NCBI GenBank assembly: GCA_963708795.1
Contig: CAVPUH010000008.1
Span: 1 to 64,000 of the forward strand
DNA length: 64,000 bases
Source of the DNA: DAIQRJ01 sp963708795
GTDB lineage: Bacteria; Actinomycetota; Actinomycetes; Propionibacteriales; DAIQRJ01
Direction: 5' to 3'
Shown here: positions 49,019-58,127 of the stretch, piece after piece
How positions within the stretch are numbered: position 1 is the stretch's first letter
Layout: each line of letters opens with the position of its first letter
Program-made: the position numbers and the translations under genes
Notes under the pieces: generated by a model
The model's database searches: none
What the model saw: only the letters and a program-made list of their open reading frames with translations
What the model was told of the DNA's origin: nothing

Positions 49019-49712
49019 TCAGGCCACGCCGACCGGGTTCTGGACCTCGGCAGCCGCATCCTCCGCGCGGAAGCGCCGATTGGTACGCGACCACGAGATC
49101 AGGCCCCAGACACAGAGCGCGCCGTAGACGATGTAGCCGAATGCCGACGGGTAGAGGTGGGCCTTGAGCAGCAGGGGGACCCCGACGAGGTCGACGAGGA
49201 TCCAGATCAGCCAGAACTCGACCCAGCCCACGGGCCATCCCGTAGGTGGCCAGGATGCTGCCGGTGAGGATCCAGGCGTCGGCCAGCGGGTTCCACGAGT
49301 TGAGCAGGCCGAGGACCCAGGTGAACAGCGCGGTCAGGACGACAGCGGACACGAGCAGCAGGAGCCGGTCGCGGGCCGATGCCCACCGCGGCATGATCGC
49401 GCCGCCGTCCGACGCTTCGTGCTCCTCGGACTTCCGGGACCAGCGCCACCAGCCGTAGACCGAGACGATCAGGAAGAACACCTGCCGCCCGGCCTGGCCC
49501 CACAAGTCGTGCTCACCAGGGGTGTGGAAGACACCGCCGACGAACACGGTGAAGAGCAGGATGTTGCCGACGATGCCGACCGGCCAGGCCCAGACCTTGC
49601 GCTTCAGGCCCAGGAACGCGCTGGCGAGGCCGAACAGGTTGCCGATGATCTCGCGCCACAGGATGGGCGCACCGGCGATGACGAGCTGAGCCGTCAAGAA
49701 CTTGTCGAACAT
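49019..49712 (-). CDS. ribM: PnuC-family riboflavin transporter (RibM/PnuX-like), one +1 frameshift
   Basis: A small membrane protein with seven or so helices (FGLASAFLGLKRKVWAWPVG, IVGNILLFTVFVGGVF, VFFLIVSVYGWWRWS, LLLLVSAVVLTALFTWVLGL, then VEFWLIWILVDLVGVPLLL and YIVYGALCVWGLISW). The last two helices are in a different frame. One extra base near 49226, after GMARG, joins them to give about 231 residues; the span is 694 nt, one over a multiple of three. PnuC proteins carry nicotinamide riboside, but the FMN riboswitch in front points to the riboflavin-importing RibM/PnuX branch known from Corynebacterium glutamicum and Streptomyces davawensis. Confidence 0.8.
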
Positions 49713-49897
49713 GGGGATTCCGTCCCTCGAGGCTGGTACCGGTGTGCGACGACCGGTACGAACGATGGGTACGAAAGCCCCGGGGATCTCGAGACGGCCG
49801 CCAGTACGCGGGCGTCGTCACCCGCAACCGTCGACCTCCACACCACGCCCGGCACGGGAAGCGCCCTTCGAGACGCCTGACTGGCCGATCGTCGTGT
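49713..49897 (-). other. Segment between FMN riboswitch and the ribM-like gene
   Basis: It contains a perfect 8-bp stem (GTACCGGT / ACCGGTAC, arms at 49759-49752 and 49743-49736) about 24 bases before the ATG and a weak GAGGGA ribosome-binding site. It is probably the expression platform of the riboswitch, and control at translation is possible. No other gene was seen. Confidence 0.5.
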
Positions 49898-50024
49898 GCG
49901 TGCTGCCTCCCATCCGGACTCTCACCGTCGGTCCAGGAATTTCACCTGGTCAACCGGCCACTGGAGGTGGTCGGGTCGCGGACTGTCACCGCCGGCTCGG
50001 ACTTTCACCGACCCCGGAGCACGC
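49898..50024 (-). promoter_or_regulatory. FMN riboswitch (RFN element)
   Basis: The closing stem is GCGTGCT (50024-50018) with AGCACGC (49904-49898). Inside it, in transcript order, are the conserved GGGGTCGGTGAAAGTCCG, CCGGCGGTGACAGTCCGCGA, ACCAGGTGAAATTCCTGGAC and CCGACGGTGAGAGTCCGGAT GGGAGG blocks of the RFN element. It binds FMN and normally shuts off riboflavin synthesis or transport genes when FMN is high. It precedes the ribM-like transporter and no riboflavin biosynthetic gene here. Confidence 0.93.
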
Positions 50025-50153
50025 GTACATGTTGTGTTACGAGCGCAAAGTCTGCCACCGCCGCCGGTATTCCCACAGCGCGTGCTCACGGTTCGAGCAG
50101 GCAGCCCGCACTCGACCGCACCGGACCGCGGCTGAGCGCTTCCGAGGCGTCGG
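50025..50153 (-). other. rpe-riboswitch gap
   Basis: 129 bp expected to hold the promoter of the riboswitch transcript. A TAACAC about 15-20 bases before the aptamer is the best -10 candidate but has no clear -35. Nothing else was seen. Confidence 0.3.
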
Positions 50154-50832
50154 TCAGCGCACCCCGGCGGCACGATCCCGCAGGTCGGTGATGCTGCGGG
50201 CCGGATCGGGCGTGCCGTAGACCGAGGAGCCGGCGACGAAGACGTCGGCGCCCGCCTGGGCGGCGATCTCGATGGTGCCGGGCGCCACTCCCCCGTCGAC
50301 CTGCAGGCGCACGTCGGCCCCGCTGGCGTCGATCGCCGCCCGGGCCCGCCGGATCTTCGGGACGCACACCTCGAGGAAGCGCTGGCCGCCGAACCCTGGC
50401 TCGACCGTCATCACGAGGACCAGATCGAACTCCGGAAGCAGGTCGAGGAACGGCTCTATCGGCGTGGCGGGGCGCAGTGCCAGCCCGGCGCGCACGCCGA
50501 GCCGACGCAACTCCCGCGCCAGCCGCACGGGCGCCGTCGCCGCCTCGCGCATGGAACGTGACGCCGGCAGCGCCCGCCTCGGCATACGCCGCGGCCCATC
50601 GGTCGGGGTCGGCGATCATCAGATGGGCATCCACCGGGACCGGGCTGACCGCCGCCAGCCGCTCCACCACGGGCAGTCCGAGGGTGAGGTTGGGGACGAA
50701 GTGGTTGTCCATCACGTCGACGTGCGCCCAGTCCGCAGAGGCGATGCGGGCGAGCTCGGACCCGAGGTCGGCGAAGTCCGCGGAGAGGATGCTCGGGGAG
50801 ATCTCGACCGGCTTCGGGGACGACGTGGGCAC
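50154..50832 (-). CDS. rpe: Ribulose-phosphate 3-epimerase, interrupted by one +1 frameshift
   Basis: Interconverts ribulose-5-P and xylulose-5-P. The N-terminal part has ISPSILSADFADLG, HVDVMDNHFVPNLTLG and DAHLMI. The frame breaks near 50547, after GVTFHA. Removing one base gives EAATAPVRLARELRRLGV and leads to VMTVEPGFGGQRFL and LQVDGGVAPGTI, all family landmarks. The 679-nt span is one over a multiple of three. It starts at GTG 50832; the intact protein would be about 225 residues. Confidence 0.88.
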
Positions 50833-50985
50833 GTCCGTCAGCCTACGGGCGGCCCCGGTGGCTCGGTTAGGCCGTGCGGCGATCGGCACGCCCCGCTCTG
50901 ACAGCTTCGAGTTGGCCGACGCTCGACTCGCCACCGAGCCGTGTTCGTCACGAGGCCATGCCAGGCCTGGGTCGGACGCGACGGC

Positions 50986-52470
50986 CTAGCGCTCGCGGCG
51001 CAGGAGAGCGAAGAACATCGCGTCCGTCCCGTGCCGATGCGGCCACAACTGCACGGTCGGGCCGTCGCCCAGCTCGGGCACCCCGGCGAACAGCGGCCGG
51101 GCGTCGACCAGGGTCGCGGCGGGTCGTCCCTCGGCGGTGTGCCCGGACAGCCAGGAGGCGACCTGTTCCCGGGTCTCGGCGAGATGCGGCGAGCAGGTGA
51201 CGTAGGCGACCAGGCCTCCCGGCCGCACCGACTGCATCGCCGAGTCGAGCAGCTCGCGCTGCAACACGAGCAACTCGGCCAGGTCTGTCTCGGTCCGGCG
51301 CCACCGCGACTCCGGCCGCCGACGCAACGCGCCCAGGCCCGTACACGGAGCGTCGAGCAGGACACGGTCGTAACGACCCGGTTCGGCGGTTCCGAGTTCA
51401 CGCCCGTCGGTGCGTCTGATCTCGACCATCGGGGCCTGCCCCACCTGCGGGAACGCCTTGAGCGCGTCCCTGACCAGACCGGCTCGATGCTCGCTCACCT
51501 CGACCGCGGTGAGGCCGGCTCCCGTCGACCCGGCGAGTGCGGCGAGCAGCGCTGCCTTGCCGCCGGGTCCCGCGCAGAGGTCGAGCCACCGCTCGTCGCG
51601 TCCGGAGACCTCCGCGGCCGCGAGCGCGAGGGCGACGAGCTGACTGCCTTCGTCCTGGACGCCCGCACGGCCCTCGGCGACGGCCGGGATCTCGCCCGGA
51701 TCGCCGCCGCCGAGGGTCACGGCGAGCGGCGACCAGCGCCCGGCTCGTCCACCGACGGCGAGCAACTCGTCCACCGTCGCGAGCCCGGGCCGGGCGACGA
51801 GGGTGACGCGTGGCGCCGCGTTGTCCGCTTCGAGCAACGCCTTCAGCTCGTCATCTGGATCGGAGCCGATGTCGGAGCCCGTGTCCGACTGGGCACCGGC
51901 GCCGGCGCCGCGTCCAGGCGACGCCGCCAGGGACGCCGCCAGCGCCTCGACCATCCAGCGAGGGTGGCTGGCGGCCACGCTCAGATGGCCGATCCGGTCC
52001 ACGCCCGCCGCCGGCGCGACGGCATCAATCCAGTCGGTCGTCGAGCGGCGGCTGATCTTGCGCAGCACGGCGTTGACGAAACCTGCGGCACTGCGCTTGC
52101 TGCTCTGGCGGACGAGGGTGACGGTCTCCCCGACGGCGGCGTGCGACGGCACCCGCATGTGGAGAAGTTGGTGAGCCCCGACCCGGAGGACGTCGAGGAC
52201 GAGCGGGTCGATGCGCTCGAGTGGCCGGTCCGTGCACGCGTCGATCACGGCGTCGAGGAGCCCGCGCCACCGGAGTGTCCCGTAGGTGAGTTCGGTCGCG
52301 AACGCGGCATCCCGGCCGGTGAGACGGCGCTGGCGCAGGATCGCCGGGAGCACCAGGTTCGCGTAGGCGTCGCGTTCCCGAACGGCCACGACGGCTTCCA
52401 GGGCCGCCGCTCGCGCCCGGTCCGGCCGCGGTTTCGACGGCTGCGTCGGTGTCGGCGCCGATGTCGTCAT
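50986..52470 (-). CDS. rsmB: 16S rRNA m5C967 methyltransferase
   Basis: 494 residues. A NusB-like RNA-binding domain (about residues 18-150, RARAAALEAVVAVRERDAYA) is followed by the methyltransferase with LDLCAGPGGKAALLA (SAM site), DAPCTGLGALRRRPE and the catalytic Cys in YVTCSP. An Ala/Gly/Asp-rich insertion (GRGAGAGAQSDTGSDIGSDP, near residue 205) is unusual but in frame. It starts at ATG 52470 in an ATGA overlap with fmt. Confidence 0.93.
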   Translation of the reverse strand: MTTSAPTPTQPSKPRPDRARAAALEAVVAVRERDAYANLVLPAILRQRRLTGRDAAFATELTYGTLRWRGLLDAVIDACTDRPLERIDPLVLDVLRVGAHQLLHMRVPSHAAVGETVTLVRQSSKRSAAGFVNAVLRKISRRSTTDWIDAVAPAAGVDRIGHLSVAASHPRWMVEALAASLAASPGRGAGAGAQSDTGSDIGSDPDDELKALLEADNAAPRVTLVARPGLATVDELLAVGGRAGRWSPLAVTLGGGDPGEIPAVAEGRAGVQDEGSQLVALALAAAEVSGRDERWLDLCAGPGGKAALLAALAGSTGAGLTAVEVSEHRAGLVRDALKAFPQVGQAPMVEIRRTDGRELGTAEPGRYDRVLLDAPCTGLGALRRRPESRWRRTETDLAELLVLQRELLDSAMQSVRPGGLVAYVTCSPHLAETREQVASWLSGHTAEGRPAATLVDARPLFAGVPELGDGPTVQLWPHRHGTDAMFFALLRRER

Positions 52471-53414
52471 CGGCCGAAGACCGGTGGCGTGTCGGCCGGC
52501 GAGCGGAGCCCACGCGCCCAGTCCGCGGCGGGCATCTCGCGCCGACCCGCCGGACGGACCGGGCCGAGCCGGACGGGCGTGGTGCCGGTCCCGACCAGGA
52601 CGTCACGGCGACCGATCCGGAGTTCGCCAGGCTCGAGCGGCTCGTCGGCGGGGAGATCGGGGTCGACGACGGTCGCCGGGCCCACGCCCAGTCGCTCGGC
52701 GCCGAACGTCGTCCAGGCACCGGGCTCGGGTGTACAGCCGCGGATCCGTCGGTCGACCGCGAACGCCGGTGCCGTCCAGTCGATCCGGGCGTCGTCCACC
52801 GAGATCTTGGGTGCCGAGCTCACACCGTCTACGGGCTGTGGAACGGCCCGGGCGGTCCCGTCCTCGATGGCGTCGAGAGTCGCCACGAGGAGCTCGGCGC
52901 CCGTGACGGACAGGCGGCTGAGGAGCGTGCCGGCAGTGTCGGTCGGCGCGATCGGCTCGGTCACGGTCCCGTAGACGGGTCCGGTGTCGAGGCCCGCCTC
53001 GAGTCGGAAGGTGCTGGCGCCGGTCACGTCGTCGCCGGCGAGAAGGGCGTGCTGCACCGGCGCTGCGCCACGCCAGGCCGGCAACACGGAGAAGTGGAGG
53101 TTGACCCAGCCGTGCACCGGGATCGCCAGCACCGCGGGAGGAATCAGGCCCCCGTATGCGACGATCGCGCAGCAGTCCGGCGCCAGCTCGGTCAGCCGGG
53201 TGACGAAGGCCGGATCCGAGGGCCGCCGGGGCGTCAGGAGCTCGACCCCTTCCGCGCGTGCCCAGTCGCTCACGGGTGAGGCGGCCAGGGTCCGGCCCCT
53301 CCCCTGGGCTACGTCGGGCCGGCTCAGGACGGCGATGACCTCATGCCGGGAATCGGCGACGACGCGCAACGCGGTGAGGGCCGGCACGGGGGTCCCGGCG
53401 AAGACGATTCGCAC
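52467..53414 (-). CDS. fmt: Methionyl-tRNA formyltransferase
   Basis: Formylates Met-tRNAi. The 315-residue protein has FAGTPVPALTAL, the NLHFSVLPAWRGAAPVQ segment with catalytic Asn/His, and DTGPVYG. An OB-like C-terminal domain follows (from about GVGPATVVDP). It starts at GTG 53414, 20 bp after the def stop. Confidence 0.95.
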   Translation of the reverse strand: MRIVFAGTPVPALTALRVVADSRHEVIAVLSRPDVAQGRGRTLAASPVSDWARAEGVELLTPRRPSDPAFVTRLTELAPDCCAIVAYGGLIPPAVLAIPVHGWVNLHFSVLPAWRGAAPVQHALLAGDDVTGASTFRLEAGLDTGPVYGTVTEPIAPTDTAGTLLSRLSVTGAELLVATLDAIEDGTARAVPQPVDGVSSAPKISVDDARIDWTAPAFAVDRRIRGCTPEPGAWTTFGAERLGVGPATVVDPDLPADEPLEPGELRIGRRDVLVGTGTTPVRLGPVRPAGRREMPAADWARGLRSPADTPPVFGR

Positions 53415-53434
53415 GCGCTATCGACTCCGAGGGT

Positions 53435-53981
53435 TCATCGGAAGGAACCGTCCAGCGCATGCGGGCTGGCCTTGAGGAGCGGGATCGCCTCGGCCGCCCA
53501 GTCGGACTCCGCGATCTGCCGGAACGCCTCGTCGCGGGTCTGGTCGTCGAGCCGATCGAGGAAGAGGACGCCGTCGAGGTGATCGGTCTCGTGCTGGATG
53601 CAGCGGGCCAGCAGGTCGCTCCCGTCGATCGTCACGGGCTCCCCGTACATCGACATGCCTTTCGCGATCACGCCGCAGCGACCGGCGGCACGGCAGCTTG
53701 AGGCCGGGGATCGACAGGCAGCCCTCGTCGCCGTCCTGCTCCTCGTCGGAGAGGTCGAGGACCGGGTTCACGAGATGTCCGACGACGTCGTCCACGTTGT
53801 AGGTGAACACGCGCAGGCCGACTCCGAGCTGCGGTGCGGCGAGGCCGGCGCCGGGCGCCTCGAGCATCGTGTCGGTGAGGTCGGCGACCAGTGCGCGCAG
53901 CTCGGCGTCGAAGTCGACCACCGGCGCCGCCGGGGTTCGCAGCACCGGGTCGCCGAGCAGCCGGATCGGGATGACGGACAA
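53435..53981 (-). CDS. def: Peptide deformylase, interrupted by one +1 frameshift
   Basis: Removes the formyl group from new proteins. Motif 1 GAGLAAPQ and motif 2 EGCLSIPG (Cys metal ligand) are in the first frame. Motif 3 QHETDHLDG (two His ligands and the catalytic Glu) is in the second. One extra base near 53672, between RRSLR and VIAKGMSMYG, joins them. The span is 547 nt, one over a multiple of three; the product would be about 181 residues. It sits upstream of fmt, its functional partner. Confidence 0.9.
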
Positions 53982-54059
53982 CGCGACGTACTCCAGACGG
54001 TGAGGCAGGGACTTCGAGTGGCGGGCGGTCGAGAAGTCTACGGGCGCACGACGAGACCG

Positions 54060-54731
54060 TCAGACAGTGCCCGGAAGGACGCCCAGGACCACGAGCTGAC
54101 GTCGGAGCGCGGCTGGATCGGTGAACAGCTCCGCGACGATCCCGAGCTCGCGCGCACCCTCGACGTTGACGGCCGAGTCGTCGGTGAAGAAGGTGCGGGC
54201 CGGGTCGAGTCCGAACCGGTCCAGCAACACGCGGAAGATCTCGGGGCCGGGCTTGACGACCCGTTCGTCACCCGACACGACCGCCCCGTCGAACCACTGC
54301 AACGGCTCCCACTGCGCGACGGCGACTGGCCACTTCTCCGACGAGAAGTTCGTCAGCGCGTACACCGGGATCCCGGTGGCCCGCAGTTCGGTGAAGATCG
54401 CGACGGTGCCGTCGATCAGTCCGGCGACCATGCGATGCCAGAGCCGGTCGTAGGCACGGATGTTCTCGGCGTGGTCGGGGTGCCGTTCGACGGCCTCGCT
54501 GACGGCGTCCGCCCAGGTCCGGCCGGCGTCCTGGGCGGCGTTCCAGTCGGGTGGGCACACCGTGCTGAAGAAGTAGTCGCGGCCCTCTGCGTCCGGGATC
54601 AGGTCGTCGTAGAGGTAGCGAGGGTTCCAGTCGAGGATCACCCCGCCCACGTCCAGCACCACGGCGTCGATCCGCCTGCCGCTCGACGTGTCAGCGGGCG
54701 GGGCAGCGTCCGTGATCTCCGCTTCTGGCAC
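54060..54731 (-). CDS. HAD-IA family hydrolase (YihX-like)
   Basis: A 223-residue phosphatase-like protein. The nucleophile segment is VVLDVGGVILDWNPRYLY (DxGxxxxDW), motif II is ALTNFS, and motif III/IV VVKPGPEIF and FFTDDSAVNVEGA. The pattern fits the YihX group of sugar-phosphate or FMN phosphatases. The first 18 residues are an acidic lead. It lies between priA and def, with no overlap. The substrate cannot be told. Confidence 0.8.
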   Translation of the reverse strand: MPEAEITDAAPPADTSSGRRIDAVVLDVGGVILDWNPRYLYDDLIPDAEGRDYFFSTVCPPDWNAAQDAGRTWADAVSEAVERHPDHAENIRAYDRLWHRMVAGLIDGTVAIFTELRATGIPVYALTNFSSEKWPVAVAQWEPLQWFDGAVVSGDERVVKPGPEIFRVLLDRFGLDPARTFFTDDSAVNVEGARELGIVAELFTDPAALRRQLVVLGVLPGTV

Positions 54732-54758
54732 GGCGACAGCCTAGGCTCGAAGTGCCGG

Positions 54759-56859
54759 TCAGCTGAACGGCACCGGATCGAGCCGGATCCGCACACTGCC
54801 GTCGGACTTCGCGGCCGACCGGACGGCGGCGGCGGCTCGGAGCGCCGCGGCCAACTCGGCGCCCTGCGACAGCGGGGTCCGGACGATGGTCCGGACCGGG
54901 GGTCCGCCGTCGGACTCCGACTGCGCAGTCACGTCCCGGTCGGTGCCACGTCGGGCCGCCGGCAACGCGACCGGACCGAGGATCTCGACCGGTTCCGGCA
55001 GGTGCGCGACCGACACCAGGTCGGCGACGGCGTCCGCGGGACCTTCGAGCGTCGCGAGCCGGGCGCCAGGTGGCAGCCGGGCGTCGACCCGGTCGGCGAA
55101 CTCGCGGTCGGCGAAGGTGTCGGGGTCCCAGGCGACGAGTGCCTGGGCTGGTCGTGCGGCCGGATCGGCGACCAGGAGAACCCGGCCGCCGTCCTGTGCG
55201 CCGCGCACCAGGGCCGCTGCCCCCATCCATCGACGCAACGCCTCTTCCCCGGCCCGGAGGTCGTCCCGGTTCAGGAGCGCCCAGCCGTCCAGCAGCACGG
55301 CGGCCGCGTAGCCCTTCGCCGCGACGGGTTCAGCGCCCGGGGTGGCCACGATCAGAGCCGGTTCGTCGGCGACCTCGTCCAGAACGCGGTCGCCGGAGGA
55401 GTCGCGGACGACGACGTCGGGGAAAGCGCGGCCGAGTTCTTCGGCGGTGCGCTCGGACCCGACCACCGGCGCCCAGACCCGGGTGCCGTGGCAGTGCGGG
55501 CAGGACCAGCCAGCGACCCCGCGGCCGCACCAGCCGCAGGCGAGCAGCGGGCGCGCGGGCGGCTCTGGCGGTGTCCGGCCGGCTCCCGGCACGTCCGCGA
55601 ACGACCGGCGGGTCGAGGTGCGTTGCGAGAGCGGCCCGTGACAGATGCGGGCAGAGGGCGCGTTGCCCGCAGGTCGTGCAGGCCAGCGCCGGTGCGTACC
55701 CGCGGCGGGGCACCTGGACCAGCACGGGGGCTCCGTGGGCGAGGCCGTCCCGCAGCACCTGGATGGCCTGCCGCGGGACCCGCGAGGAGGCGGCGTAGGG
55801 GTCGCGTGCGAGCTGGTCGTCCGAGCCGGCCACGAGGACGCGCGGCGAGCGTTCCCGAACCGTGGCGCGCGAGGCTCGAATCGAGCGTCCCCAGCCGGCC
55901 GAGACGAGCGCCGCGCGCTCGCAGGAGACGGAGTAGCCGGCCAGCACGCAGGCGGCGCCCTCCATCGTCGCCCGGCGCAGGAGCACGTCGCGGGCATGCC
56001 AGCCCGGGGCCCGCGGTTCGCTGAGACTGTCGTCGCCGTCGTCGAGGCAGAAGACGAGGCCGAGCCGCCGGACCGGCGCCAGGGCCGCGGCGCGGGTCCC
56101 GACGACGACCTGGACGTCACCGCGCAGGGCGGCGAGGAAGCGGCGGTATCGCTCCGCCGGACCGAGGTCGGCCGAGAGCGACACGTGCCGGCCCGGCCCG
56201 AGCCGTTCCAGCAGGGCATGGTCGAGCCGGCGGAGATCGCGCGCATCGGGGACGACGAGCAGACAGCCGCGCTCGTGGTGGAGAGTGGCGACGGCCAGTT
56301 CGGCCGCCATCGCCGGCCAGCCGGACGCAGCCCCGGCGTCCGCCGGCAGGGTGACGCTGGCCGTGCCGACGTTGTCCGCAGCGGCGACCGCCCGTAGAAA
56401 TCCCGCTCCGCCGTCCAGGTCGTCCCAGCCGGCCGCGGAGACCTCGGGCACCGGGCGCATCGCGGTCGACGCGGTGACGACCTCGGCCTCGACGCGCGCG
56501 TGGCGGGGCGGGATCGCGGTCCGGAGCACGTCGCCTCGGGTGCCGGCGAAACGGGCAGCGGTCGCCTCGCACAGGGCTGCCACTTCGGGGGTCAGCACCC
56601 GTTCGGACGAGACCACTTTGCGCAGCGGTGCCAGCACTCGGCCACTGTCACTCGAGTCGGCACGGGCGAGCACGAACCCGCTCCGCTCCTTGCCGGCGAA
56701 CCGGACCTTCACCCGCACCCCCGGCTGTGCGTCGGCGGCCAGGTCGGCCGGGACGGCGTAGTCGAAGGTGCGGTCGAGGTGCGCCAGGCCGGTGTCGACG
56801 TAGACGCGGGCGACAGGCTGGTCGATCACGTCCGGTTCACTCACGTGTGGCCCGGACAT
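54759..56859 (-). CDS. priA: PriA-like primosomal protein N', one +1 frameshift
   Basis: Replication restart factor. The N-terminal DNA-binding domain begins VARVYVDTGLAHLDRTFDYAVP. The central part has no Walker A or DEXH motif (LDDGDD in its place), the known state of actinobacterial PriA, which is annotated as a probable non-helicase. The zinc-binding cysteines are in CTTCGQRALCPHCHG (after repair) and CGWCGRG...CPHCHGT. The frame breaks at this zinc region. One extra base near 55644 must be removed; the span is 2101 nt, one over a multiple of three. It starts at ATG 56859. Confidence 0.86.
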
Positions 56860-56892
56860 GGTGGGCACGCTAGAGCAGCCCGCCGACGCCGG

Positions 56893-58089
56893 TCAGCCCT
56901 GGACGCGCTTGCGGAGCTCCTCGGCGCGGTCGGTGTTCTCCCACGTGAAGTCGGCGCCGGTGCGGCCGAAGTGCCCGTAGCTCGCCGTGGGCACGTAGAT
57001 CGGACGACGCAGATCGAGGTCGGCGATGATGCGGGCCGGACGGAGGTCGAACGTCTCCAGCACCGCGGCCTCGATCGACTCGACCGGCGCCATCTCGGTG
57101 TCGAAGCAGTCGAGGAAGAAGCCGACCGGGTGGGCGCGGCCGATCGCGTACGCGACCTGGCACTCGACCTTCCGGGCCAGGCCGGCGGCCACGATCGTCT
57201 TGGCCACCCAGCGCATCGCGTACGCAGCCGAGCGGTCGACCTTTGTCGGGTCCTTGCCACTGAAAGCACCGCCGCCGTGGCGGGCGTAGCCGCCGTAGGT
57301 GTCGATGATGATCTTGCGGCCGGTGAGCCCGGCGTCGCCCATCGGACCGCCCACCTCGAACCGCCCGGTCGGGTTGATGAGGATCTTGGCTCCGCTGGTG
57401 TCGAGATCGAAGTCCTCCAGCACCGGGGCGATGACCTGCTCGCGGACGTCGGTGGCGAGCATGCCCTCGAGGTCGACGTCCTTCGCGTGCTGGGACGACA
57501 CGACGATGTTCTGCACGGCCACCGGACGGTCGCCGTCGTACTCGACCGTCACCTGCGTCTTGCCGTCGGGGCGGAGGTAGGGCATCGCCTTCGACTTGCG
57601 CACGGCGGCGAGCTGACGCGAGAGCCGGTGCGCGAGGACGATCGGAAGGGGCATGAGTTCCGGCGTCTCGTCGCACGCGAAGCCGAACATCATGCCCTGG
57701 TCGCCGGCCCCGAGCTGGTCGTCGGGGTCGCTGGAGTCCTCGAGGCGCTGCTCGTAGCCGGTGTCGACACCCTGCGCGATGTCCGGGGACTGCGACCCGA
57801 GCGACACGCTGACCCCACACGAGGCACCGTCGAAGCCCTTGGCGGACGAGTCGTAGCCGATCTCGAGCACGCGCTCGCGCACGATCTTCGGGATGTCGGC
57901 GTAGCCCTCGGTGGTGACCTCGCCGGCCACGACGACGAGACCGGTGGTCACGAGCGTCTCGACCGCGACGCGGCTCTTCGGGTCCTGTGCGATGAGGGCA
58001 TCGAGGACGGAATCGGAGATCTGATCTGCGATCTTGTCCGGATGACCCTCGGTCACGGACTCCGAGGTGAACAGGCGACGACGACCCAT
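56893..58089 (-). CDS. metK: S-adenosylmethionine synthase
   Basis: Makes SAM from methionine and ATP. The 398-residue protein has FTSESVTEGHPDKIADQISD at the N-terminus, GAGDQGMMFGFACDET in the middle and GGGAFSGKDPTKVDRSAAY near residue 270, all catalytic signatures. It starts at ATG 58089, 38 bp after coaBC. Confidence 0.97.
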   Translation of the reverse strand: MGRRRLFTSESVTEGHPDKIADQISDSVLDALIAQDPKSRVAVETLVTTGLVVVAGEVTTEGYADIPKIVRERVLEIGYDSSAKGFDGASCGVSVSLGSQSPDIAQGVDTGYEQRLEDSSDPDDQLGAGDQGMMFGFACDETPELMPLPIVLAHRLSRQLAAVRKSKAMPYLRPDGKTQVTVEYDGDRPVAVQNIVVSSQHAKDVDLEGMLATDVREQVIAPVLEDFDLDTSGAKILINPTGRFEVGGPMGDAGLTGRKIIIDTYGGYARHGGGAFSGKDPTKVDRSAAYAMRWVAKTIVAAGLARKVECQVAYAIGRAHPVGFFLDCFDTEMAPVESIEAAVLETFDLRPARIIADLDLRRPIYVPTASYGHFGRTGADFTWENTDRAEELRKRVQG

Positions 58090-58127
58090 GAGGTCCCTTC
58101 CAACGGCGGCAAAAGTCGAGCCACAGG

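Noticed and set aside
55644..56859. PriA as a decayed helicase, because it lacks Walker A and B
   Set aside because: Absence of helicase motifs is normal for actinobacterial PriA; only the frameshift is unusual.
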